A stretch of 11,887 nt of DNA from JBJGXI01 sp045635475 (lineage in GTDB: Bacteria; Bacillota; Bacilli; Bacillales; Amphibacillaceae), in assembly GCF_045635475.1 (NCBI RefSeq), contig NZ_JBJGXI010000081.1, positions 1-11,887 on the forward strand. Reading direction: 5' to 3'. Shown piece after piece: positions 6,810-11,887 of this stretch (the stretch's first letter is position 1; each line of letters begins with the position of its first letter). The position numbers were made by a program, and so were the translations under genes. The notes beneath the pieces are model-generated. The model made no database searches and had not been told where the DNA came from. It saw only the letters and a list, made by a program, of their open reading frames with translations.

Positions 6810-6890
6810 ATGACAATGCAAAACGGTTTCGCATTAATCGTAGTGCTGTTCATCCTTTTAATTATCGTTGGTACAGCATTCGTTGGCTAA
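6810..6890 (+). CDS. YjcZ family sporulation miniprotein (26 aa)
   Basis: A 26-residue peptide, MTMQNGFALIVVLFILLIIVG followed by TAFVG. The core GFALIVVLFILLIIVG is the hallmark of the YjcZ family of Bacillus sporulation proteins. The usual N-terminal Gly/Tyr-rich tail is reduced here to five residues. It is essentially one transmembrane helix and is expected in a spore or mother-cell membrane. ATG 6810 is preceded by GGGAGG at 6799-6804, 5-nt spacing; a second in-frame ATG at 6816 has 11-nt spacing and could also serve. A sigma-K-like promoter lies just upstream and a hairpin follows at 6910-6934. It is far below normal gene-calling length. Molecular function of the family is poorly known. 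Confidence 0.85.
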   Translation: MTMQNGFALIVVLFILLIIVGTAFVG

Positions 6891-6909
6891 TTTAAAATTT
6901 TATTTAATT

Positions 6910-6940
6910 ATAAGGGGCCGAACTTGCTCCTTATCTCATT
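6910..6940 (+). terminator. Probable terminator of the YjcZ-like gene
   Basis: A 9-bp stem (ATAAGGGGC against GCTCCTTAT, one G-U pair) with a 7-nt loop begins 19 nt after the miniprotein stop. The following TCTCATTTGTTT is only moderately T-rich, so termination strength is uncertain. Confidence 0.55.
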
Positions 6941-7057
6941 TGTTTAATTGGACAAGTTGTTATCATAAATATTTCTTTTTTGAGAGCACATTGTTCCCCT
7001 GTGTAGCTTTTTGTATTAAGATAGAAAAATACAAAAAAGTTATAAGGGGAAAATGAA

Positions 7058-7645
7058 ATGACTACAATAGGATTAGTAAGACACGGTGTGACTGATTGGA
7101 ATGTACAACGAAGAGCACAAGGGCAAACAGACATACCATTAAATGAAGATGGTAGGAATCAAGCTGCAGCGCTCGCAGAACGCCTAAAAGGAGAGCTCTG
7201 GGATGTTGTTGTATCGAGTGACTTGTCGCGTGCCTATGATACGGCGTATGCAGTCTCAAGTGCACTTGATATTCCGCTAGTAACTGATAAAAGGTTACGG
7301 GAAATTTCCTTTGGGCGATTAGAAGGCATGACGGAAGAAGAGCGGATCGATACGTGGGGAACTGCATGGAAAGAGTTAGACCATAATATTGAGAGTAATG
7401 AAGAAGCACAAGCGAGGAGTAAAGCATGTGTGGAAGATATTTGTGCCCGTTTTCCGGAACAGCGCGTTTTATTTGTTAGTCATGGAGCAACCATTAATCA
7501 GTTAATCAGAGTACTCTTGAAAGATGAGACCTTTGACCAGGGATTTGGTAATACGGCATATACTATTCTTGTAAAAGAGCAAAACAATTGGTCGTGTTCT
7601 TTGTTAAACTGTACGAAGCATATTGAACAACTTAAGGTGGATTAG
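7058..7645 (+). CDS. Histidine phosphatase family protein (phosphoglycerate mutase-like, PhoE/YhfR type)
   Basis: A 195-residue cytosolic phosphatase of the phosphoglycerate mutase branch of histidine phosphatases. The phosphate pocket is complete: R8-H9-G10 in LVRHG, where H9 is the phosphorylated histidine, R58 in SSDLSRAYDTA, acid E82 in LREISFGRLEG, and H142-G143 in FVSHG. The length matches the broad-specificity phosphatase PhoE of Geobacillus and B. subtilis YhfR rather than cofactor-dependent glycolytic mutases (~230-250 aa). The substrate is inferred only as small phosphoesters. ATG 7058 has AAGGGGA at 7044-7050. A weak promoter is possible at TTGTTC 6991-6996 / TATTAA 7014-7019 (17-nt spacing). 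The gene converges on htpG across a shared hairpin. Confidence 0.9.
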   Translation: MTTIGLVRHGVTDWNVQRRAQGQTDIPLNEDGRNQAAALAERLKGELWDVVVSSDLSRAYDTAYAVSSALDIPLVTDKRLREISFGRLEGMTEEERIDTWGTAWKELDHNIESNEEAQARSKACVEDICARFPEQRVLFVSHGATINQLIRVLLKDETFDQGFGNTAYTILVKEQNNWSCSLLNCTKHIEQLKVD

Positions 7646-7683
7646 AACAAGCTTGTACTCGGGCCATGGGTCTTAGATATAAC

Positions 7684-7714
7684 AAAGCTCCCTCTTCAAA
7701 GAAGAGGGAGCTTT
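7684..7714. terminator. Bidirectional terminator between the phosphatase gene and htpG
   Basis: A perfect 14-bp stem (AAAGCTCCCTCTTC and its complement) around a 3-nt AAA loop sits 38 nt after the phosphatase stop and 4 nt beyond the htpG stop on the opposite strand. The arms end in AAA/TTT, giving short T-rich tails in both directions, so one hairpin can serve both convergent genes. Confidence 0.85.
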
Positions 7715-7718
7715 ATAG

Positions 7719-9596
7719 TTATACCATGATTTTACACATGTCATTTGTGAATTCAGTTGGATCTTGAATCGGTAATCCTTCAATAAGCAGGGCTTGATTG
7801 TACAACAAATTAGTATATAAATTTAGTTTTGTCTTGTCATTGTCGAAGGCAGCTTTTAACGATTGGAATACATCATGATTTGAATTGATTTCCAATATTT
7901 TGCCTGCCTGGATATTTTGGCTATCTGGCATCGATTTTAGAATTTTTTCCATTTCAATCGATATCTCACCATCAGTTGATAAGCAGACGGGATGTGATTT
8001 AAGACGCTTTGATATTTTTACATCCTTTACTTTACCAGCTAAAGCATTTTTCATGTGCTCAAATAATTCTTTGTTATCTTTTTCCTCTGATTCTGATTGT
8101 TCCTTGTCATCTTCCTCAATTCCTAGATCACCACTAGAAACCGATTTGAATTCCTTTTCTTTATAAGCCTGTAACATTTTAATCGCGAATTCATCTACCT
8201 CGTCCGTGAAGTAAAGAATTTCAAAGCCTTTATCTGCAACAACTTCTGTTTGTGGTAATCTTTCTATTCTATCGTTGTTTTCTCCGGTTGCATAATAGAT
8301 ATATTTTTGATCTTCAGGCATTCTGGACACATATTCATCAAGGGTGACTAGCTTTTTCTCTTTAGAAGAATAGAACATAAGTAAATCCTGTAACGTTTCT
8401 TTATGTGTACCAAAATCACTGTAGACGCCATATTTCAATTGTCTGCCAAAAGCTTGATAAAACTTTTCATATCCTTCTCGATCATCTTTAATCATTGTTT
8501 GTAAATTGCTTTTAATTTTCTTTTCTAGATTTTTTGCAATTACTTTTAATTGACGTGTTTGTTGCAACATTTCCCGAGAAATATTGAGTGATAAGTCCTC
8601 AGAGTCAACCATTCCTTTAACAAAGCTGAAATAATCTGGCAATAAGTCAGAGCACTTTTCCATAATAAGAACACCATTAGAATAAAGCTCTAACCCTTTT
8701 TCAAACTCCTTGGAATAATAGTCATAAGGCATTTGCTCTGGGATAAATAATATAGCATGGTAACGGATCGTGCCGTCCACTTTAATATGCACATGCTTTA
8801 AAGGTTTGTCATATCCATAATGCTTTTCTTGATAAAAGTTTTCATAATCTTCATCTGTAAGTTCATTTTTATTTTTTCTCCAGATTGGTACCATGCTGTT
8901 AATAGTCTGTTCTTCAATAACATCTTCGTATTCGTTATCTGAACCTTCTTTAAGCTGTGATTCTGTAACATCCATTTTAATAGGATAGCGTATGAAATCT
9001 GAATATTTTTTTATAATACTCTTTAAGCGATTTGTTTCTAAATACTCATCATAAGAATCATCTTCTGTATTTTCTTTAATATTAAGGATGATCTTTGTAC
9101 CGATTTCGTTTTTATCACACGTTTTAATGGAGTAGCCATCTGCACCTTTTGATTCCCACTGATAAGCTTCTTCACTACCTAATGCTTTGGATATTACCGT
9201 AACAACATCAGCTACCATAAATGCTGCGTAAAAACCGACACCAAATTGACCGATGATTTCTTGGCCATCTTTCATTTCATTTTCACTTTTAAATGCTAAT
9301 GAACCACTCTTAGCGATTGTTCCTAAGTTAGTTTCCAGTTCTTCTTTCGTCATTCCAATACCAGTATCCGTAATCGTTAGTGTTCTGGCTTGTTTGTCGG
9401 CATCGATCTTTATGTAGTAGTTGCTTTGATCAAACGTAATAGAATCGTCCGTTAATGCCTTGTAGTAAATTTTGTCAATCGCATCACTAGAATTGGAAAG
9501 CAGTTCTCTTAAAAAAATCTCTTTGTGTGTGTAAATCGAATTAATCATCATTTCCAACAGTCTTTTTGATTCTGCTTTAAATTGCTTTTTGGCCAT
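7719..9596 (-). CDS. htpG: HtpG, Hsp90-family molecular chaperone
   Basis: A 625-residue cytosolic chaperone, full length for bacterial Hsp90 (B. subtilis HtpG is about 626). The N-terminal GHKL ATPase domain shows all Bergerat motifs: catalytic E31 and N35 in IFLRELLSNSSDAIDK, D77-x-G-x-G in DTGIGM (77-82), the lid segment LGTIAKSG (91-98), and GQFGVGFYAAF (116-126). The middle domain carries the ATP-contacting R341 in LNISREMLQQ. The remainder is the acidic linker (EEDDKEQSESEEKD region) and C-terminal dimerisation domain. It uses ATP-driven clamp closure to remodel client proteins under stress. ATG 9596 is chosen because GGAGGGAG lies 8-10 nt upstream; an upstream in-frame ATG at 9614 overlaps this site. 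It is a single-gene unit with a sigma-A promoter and a CIRCE operator. Confidence 0.97.
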   Translation of the reverse strand: MAKKQFKAESKRLLEMMINSIYTHKEIFLRELLSNSSDAIDKIYYKALTDDSITFDQSNYYIKIDADKQARTLTITDTGIGMTKEELETNLGTIAKSGSLAFKSENEMKDGQEIIGQFGVGFYAAFMVADVVTVISKALGSEEAYQWESKGADGYSIKTCDKNEIGTKIILNIKENTEDDSYDEYLETNRLKSIIKKYSDFIRYPIKMDVTESQLKEGSDNEYEDVIEEQTINSMVPIWRKNKNELTDEDYENFYQEKHYGYDKPLKHVHIKVDGTIRYHAILFIPEQMPYDYYSKEFEKGLELYSNGVLIMEKCSDLLPDYFSFVKGMVDSEDLSLNISREMLQQTRQLKVIAKNLEKKIKSNLQTMIKDDREGYEKFYQAFGRQLKYGVYSDFGTHKETLQDLLMFYSSKEKKLVTLDEYVSRMPEDQKYIYYATGENNDRIERLPQTEVVADKGFEILYFTDEVDEFAIKMLQAYKEKEFKSVSSGDLGIEEDDKEQSESEEKDNKELFEHMKNALAGKVKDVKISKRLKSHPVCLSTDGEISIEMEKILKSMPDSQNIQAGKILEINSNHDVFQSLKAAFDNDKTKLNLYTNLLYNQALLIEGLPIQDPTEFTNDMCKIMV

Positions 9597-9626
9597 GTTG
9601 TTGTCTCCCTCCATTTTGTCGATCGT

Positions 9627-9653
9627 TTAGCACTTATTTGGTTTGAGTGCTAA
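9627..9653 (-). promoter_or_regulatory. CIRCE operator (HrcA binding site) of htpG
   Basis: The inverted repeat TTAGCACTT-N9-GAGTGCTAA matches the CIRCE consensus TTAGCACTC-N9-GAGTGCTAA at 17 of 18 arm positions with the exact 9-nt spacer. It lies between the htpG -10 box and ribosome binding site, starting a few bases after the predicted transcription start. That is where HrcA blocks groES/groEL and dnaK transcription in Bacillaceae. It implies heat induction of htpG through loss of HrcA repression. Confidence 0.93.
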
Positions 9654-9663
9654 TTCCATAATT

Positions 9664-9692
9664 TTTATAACGCATTTTTGATTGTCTGTCAA
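9664..9692 (-). promoter_or_regulatory. Sigma-A promoter of htpG
   Basis: Read on the minus strand, a perfect TTGACA (plus 9687-9692) is followed by 17 nt and TATAAA (plus 9664-9669). Transcription would start near 9657, immediately before the CIRCE element. It points away from the 57-aa gene on the other strand. Confidence 0.88.
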
Positions 9693-9754
9693 TATGTTTA
9701 GGGGCTAATTTCCAGACAAGCTATTATAATTATACAATAAGATAAGGTGCTTAT

Positions 9755-9780
9755 GGTTAGCAAATATAAATGCCCGGTAT
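9755..9780 (+). promoter_or_regulatory. Weak candidate sigma-B-like promoter upstream of the 57-aa gene
   Basis: GGTTAG at 9755-9760, a 14-nt spacer and CGGTAT at 9775-9780 partly resemble the sigma-B pattern (GTTT-type -35, GGGTAT -10). The -10 differs in one position and the -35 in two or more. No better sigma-A pair was found in this divergent gap. General-stress control would fit a gene next to htpG, but this is a guess. Confidence 0.25.
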
Positions 9781-9808
9781 ATTTAATGTAGTTAAGGAAA
9801 ATATAAGC

Positions 9809-9825
9809 TTGGTGTACAACACCAA
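9809..9825 (+). promoter_or_regulatory. 17-bp inverted repeat in the leader of the 57-aa gene
   Basis: TTGGTGT-ACA-ACACCAA is a perfect 7-bp dyad with a 3-bp centre, 27 nt upstream of the start codon. Its symmetry and short centre suit a dimeric repressor site better than a terminator, because no T-run follows. The cognate regulator is unknown. Confidence 0.45.
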
Positions 9826-9852
9826 CTAACTTGATTGTGGAGGGAAATTACG

Positions 9853-10026
9853 ATGGATATCCGTGAAGGCTTAATTCCAACCGCATTAGGTACTGCCGTG
9901 ACCGCTACAGGTTATGCAATGAAGCAAGCAGGAAAATCAAATAAAATGGTAGCAAATACCGTTTTCGGATTCGGTATAGCGCACGTGACATTAGGCGTAA
10001 TTGACCTCGTACAACACCGACGTTAG
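9853..10026 (+). CDS. Small hypothetical protein, 57 aa, two hydrophobic segments
   Basis: A 57-residue protein starting MDIREGLIPTALG. Two apolar, glycine-rich stretches (about residues 7-23 and 38-52, the latter VFGFGIAHVTLGVIDLV) flank a basic turn KQAGKSNK, and the C-terminus VQHRR is basic. This suggests a helical hairpin in the membrane. I do not recognise a characterised family. The sequence is low in charge but not low complexity, and the clean ribosome binding site GGAGGG (9839-9844, 8-nt spacing) and dedicated terminator argue it is real. It is transcribed divergently from htpG and preceded by the TTGGTGT inverted repeat. Confidence 0.8.
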   Translation: MDIREGLIPTALGTAVTATGYAMKQAGKSNKMVANTVFGFGIAHVTLGVIDLVQHRR

Positions 10027-10031
10027 ATAAG

Positions 10032-10067
10032 CAGGGTGAGTCAAATAGAGACTCACCCTGTTTGTTT
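10032..10067 (+). terminator. Rho-independent terminator of the 57-aa gene
   Basis: An 11-bp perfect stem CAGGGTGAGTC / GACTCACCCTG with a 7-nt loop, followed by TTTGTTT, starts 6 nt after the stop codon. Confidence 0.88.
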
Positions 10068-10351
10068 ATGTTGATCATATAAAGTAAATATTTGTTAAGA
10101 AATAGGGTTGATGGGTAAATATTAAGGGTAAATAGTGATATATTAATCTATTTCAATGAAAATAGTACACTAAAAGTTTCTATTGTAAGTAGATGGATAT
10201 GATTGAAACCTAATTATTACTGCTTATATAACAGAAATACGAATTTATAAATTAAAAAACAAACACTATACTTGAAATGTAATCAAAGGTGACATTTACA
10301 GAAATACACTTTAATACTTCATCTTACGAACGGGTAAAAAGGTGGTTGGTT
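10068..10351. other. AT-rich leader region of the LytTR regulator gene
   Basis: No gene is visible. The stretch contains a 9-bp direct repeat GGGTAAATA at 10113-10121 and 10126-10134 (13-bp period), the 10-mer ACAGAAATAC at 10231-10240 and 10298-10307, and a candidate promoter between them. The LytTR frame extends upstream to a GTG at 10289, but that start lacks a ribosome binding site comparable to the one before ATG 10352. Confidence 0.55.
10244..10272 (+). promoter_or_regulatory. Candidate sigma-A promoter of the LytTR regulator gene
   Basis: TTTATA at 10244-10249 (4 of 6), 17-nt spacer, TATACT at 10267-10272 (5 of 6). The predicted start near 10279 leaves a leader of about 70 nt. One ACAGAAATAC copy lies directly upstream of the -35 and the other about 20 nt into the leader. 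Confidence 0.5.
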
Positions 10352-11074
10352 ATGAACAGAATATTAACAGTAGTAATTGCTGAAGATAATGTTGATGAAA
10401 TAAGTTCTCTGTCTGAAACTATTGAAGTACATCCCAATTTTAAAGTCGTATATATTTGTTCGAACGGTGAAGAACTTGTTAATTACATTATAAAGCACAA
10501 ACCAAATTTAATTTTTGCAGACACGAAGGTGCCAGGTGTGCTAACATCTGTTCTAAAAATTAAATCGTTAACAAATGATATTCATTTCATAATAGTTTCA
10601 AATACTGATCAATGTGCAATCAGTGCATTTGAACTTTCTGCGCTTGATTTTATTTTGCGGCCTTTTAAGGAAGATAGACTACTAGTAGCTTTAGAGAAAT
10701 CATTTCATTTTATAACTAATTACAGTGATCGGGAACAAGTTAAAAAATTGGCGGTGTCGTATAGAGGAGCAGTATTTTTTGTGAAAATAAAAGATATTTT
10801 ATTTGTAGAAAGGTCTGGTAGAAAAACTTTAATTCATACATCTGAAAAGATCATTGAATCTGGTGAATCATTAGAAAATATGGAGGATAAACTTCTGGAT
10901 CGTATATTTATCCAGACACACCGTCCCTATATTATAAATGTAAATCATATATCCTACATAACTCCTTCGGGAAATACATTTCTGATTTACTTTGATCAGT
11001 ATGAAAAACCAGCATTTGTAAGCAAACAAAGAATAAATGAAGTCAAACAATACATCATGAATTTATTTGAATAA
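10352..11074 (+). CDS. LytTR-family response regulator (orphan)
   Basis: A 240-residue regulator with an N-terminal receiver (about 1-118) and a C-terminal LytTR DNA-binding domain (about 133-236). In the receiver, acidic pocket E11-D12 and phosphoacceptor D57 (LIFADTKVPG) are present, as is S83 at the Thr/Ser switch position. The conserved lysine before Pro in the fifth strand is arginine (R103 in FILRPF). The LytTR part shows the typical RGAVFFVKIKDILFVERSGRKTLIHT strands and the THRPYIINVNHI turn. Such proteins bind direct repeats upstream of target genes and are normally phosphorylated by a membrane histidine kinase; none is adjacent. ATG 10352 has AAAGGTGG at 10338-10345 (6-nt spacing). 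A strong hairpin follows. Genome-wide targets cannot be inferred here. Confidence 0.9.
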   Translation: MNRILTVVIAEDNVDEISSLSETIEVHPNFKVVYICSNGEELVNYIIKHKPNLIFADTKVPGVLTSVLKIKSLTNDIHFIIVSNTDQCAISAFELSALDFILRPFKEDRLLVALEKSFHFITNYSDREQVKKLAVSYRGAVFFVKIKDILFVERSGRKTLIHTSEKIIESGESLENMEDKLLDRIFIQTHRPYIINVNHISYITPSGNTFLIYFDQYEKPAFVSKQRINEVKQYIMNLFE

Positions 11075-11100
11075 CCAAAAAATAAATAGAGTGAAACACG

Positions 11101-11135
11101 AAAAGGTGAACCTTGAGTTCACCTTTTGTTTCATA
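11101..11135 (+). terminator. Rho-independent terminator of the LytTR regulator gene
   Basis: An 11-bp perfect stem AAAAGGTGAAC / GTTCACCTTTT around a 5-nt loop. After a 3-nt bulge, GAAAC/GTTTC can extend it. The T-run is inside the descending arm (CCTTTTGTTTC). It starts 26 nt after the stop codon. Confidence 0.82.
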
Positions 11136-11316
11136 ATTTCATTACGTCTAATCCTCATATCGTTGTGTTGAATATGAAGAAGTTGATGAAGTAATTTGAA
11201 ATGAACAATATTGAAAAGTGATTATGAGTGACTCACGAGTGCGAATAAGGGGTTGAACAGTAGATTAATAGATGATTCTAAAGGGAAAATACAGATAAGG
11301 GGATAGGAGGGGTGTT

Positions 11317-11658
11317 ATGAAGGATATTAATTTTCTTGTTTTGCATTCAGATCTTCCAACTGCTTACTTATTTGGTGAAGTAATACGTAAAGAGGGTTAC
11401 TTAAATGTAATATATTCGGATTCTATTGAAGATGTAGATAAGAATAGAAAAGTTGACATTTTGTTAGTTGATGCCTCATTTAACAATGAACTACAAAGCC
11501 CTGTAGAACAATCTAATGTAAAAAAGACAATTCTAATTTACGATTCCCCATTACAATCATATAATCTTAGAAATTTTGATACTAAAATTTACTATCCACT
11601 ATTAAATATAAGCGAGATAAGAGAAGTTGTTTATGAGCAAGTAAAATCGATCAGTTAA
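11317..11658 (+). CDS. Degenerate response-regulator receiver-like protein, 113 aa
   Basis: A 113-residue stand-alone protein whose alternating strand/helix pattern resembles a CheY-type receiver. Strand 1 is INFLVLHSD, followed by helix LPTAYLFGEVIRKEG, strand 2 LNVIYSDS, strand 3 VDILLVDASF with D52 at the phosphoacceptor position, strand 4 TILIYDS and strand 5 KIYYPLL. The acidic pocket is reduced to D12 (HSD instead of DD), and the lysine-proline of strand 5 is Y93-P94. So it is probably a pseudo-receiver that binds a partner without normal phosphorylation chemistry. ATG 11317 has the strong AGGAGGGG at 11305-11312. It is separated from the LytTR gene by a terminator and 242 nt, so it is likely its own unit. 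The receiver assignment is by eye and a distant or chance resemblance is possible. Confidence 0.6.
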   Translation: MKDINFLVLHSDLPTAYLFGEVIRKEGYLNVIYSDSIEDVDKNRKVDILLVDASFNNELQSPVEQSNVKKTILIYDSPLQSYNLRNFDTKIYYPLLNISEIREVVYEQVKSIS

Positions 11659-11771
11659 ACGGAGATTAGCTGTTGTTCTATAAAAAATGAATTATAAAAT
11701 TAAAAGGCTATTTTCTAGAAGAGTGTTTTTATTGCGACATATAGCTAATATGAGTAGTAACTTGGAGAGTA

Positions 11772-11887
11772 CTTGCACCGGCTCCGGAAATCCACTTCGC
11801 GCACCTTAGGGGGGCTAGTGAGCCTCCTCGCGCGTTCGCGCAAGGCCACTGAAAAAGTCTTTGTCTGTTAAAAATGAAGTTTTTTCA
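11772..11887. mobile_element. GC-rich inverted-repeat block at the right edge, possible mobile-element end (partial)
   Basis: After AT-rich DNA the composition jumps to GC-rich from about 11776. The block contains CTTGC (11772-11776) matched by GCAAG (11840-11844), a 7-bp hairpin GGGGGCT/AGCCTCC (11810-11827), a GCGCG-TT-CGCGC palindrome (11830-11841), and TGAAAAA (11850-11856) matched by TTTTTCA (11881-11887) at the window end. No coding frame is apparent. It looks like the end of an insertion sequence or a dispersed repeat; ACTGAAAAAGTC-type ends occur in IS1182-like elements as I recall. The transposase, if any, lies beyond the window. Confidence 0.4.

Noticed and set aside
6868..7056. 62-codon plus-strand frame between the YjcZ-like gene and the phosphatase
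   Set aside because: It overlaps the end of the YjcZ-like gene and runs through its terminator hairpin. It has no ribosome binding site, and the product is an implausible Cys/Phe-rich mix.
7062..7427. Minus-strand open frame of 121 codons antisense to the phosphatase
   Set aside because: The phosphatase has all catalytic motifs in the plus frame; the antisense reading is rich in Leu/His/Tyr runs typical of shadow frames.

Overview
The window looks like chromosome of a low-GC, endospore-forming Bacillaceae bacterium, possibly of the Oceanobacillus/Virgibacillus/Gracilibacillus type. The reasons are the AT-rich coding sequence, strong AAGGAGG-type ribosome binding sites, a YjcZ-family sporulation miniprotein, a YpvA-like DinG helicase, a YplQ-like hemolysin III homologue and a CIRCE operator. 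The genus is inferred from gene resemblance only; no search was run. Most of the window is ordinary housekeeping sequence. The less usual parts are a noncoding repeat block near 6.4-6.6 kb, an orphan regulatory pair at 10.3-11.7 kb and a GC-rich block at the right edge.

Layout. 1-85 may be the tail of a gene that starts outside the window. 173-1159 encodes a YhdH/YhfP-family zinc-free NADPH oxidoreductase, followed 29 nt later by a hemolysin III family membrane protein (1189-1830). A beta-propeller lactonase (1942-2988) has its own extended -10 promoter and a strong terminator. 3064-3465 is a small NTF2/SnoaL-like gene broken by one in-frame TGA, followed 18 nt later by a GNAT acetyltransferase (3484-3903). 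4012-5943 is a DinG/XPD-type helicase in which one expected iron-sulfur cysteine is serine. A 66-aa small protein (6045-6245) ends in a good terminator.

6313-6809 has no gene except at its end. It holds four copies of a 19-bp motif arranged as two 50-bp-spaced pairs around an exact centre of symmetry, then small hairpins, then a sigma-K-like promoter and a 26-aa YjcZ-family gene (6810-6890). A histidine phosphatase (7058-7645) converges on htpG (9596-7719, minus strand) across a shared hairpin terminator. htpG has a textbook sigma-A promoter with a CIRCE element just downstream of the expected transcription start, so it should be under HrcA control; in Bacillus subtilis htpG is not.

Divergent from htpG is a 57-aa membrane-like miniprotein (9853-10026) with a 17-bp inverted repeat in its leader. 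A LytTR response regulator (10352-11074) and a degenerate receiver-like protein (11317-11658) follow, with no sensor kinase in view. Both depart from canonical receiver residues. The last ~115 bases are strikingly GC-rich and full of inverted repeats, like the end of a mobile or dispersed element cut by the window edge.
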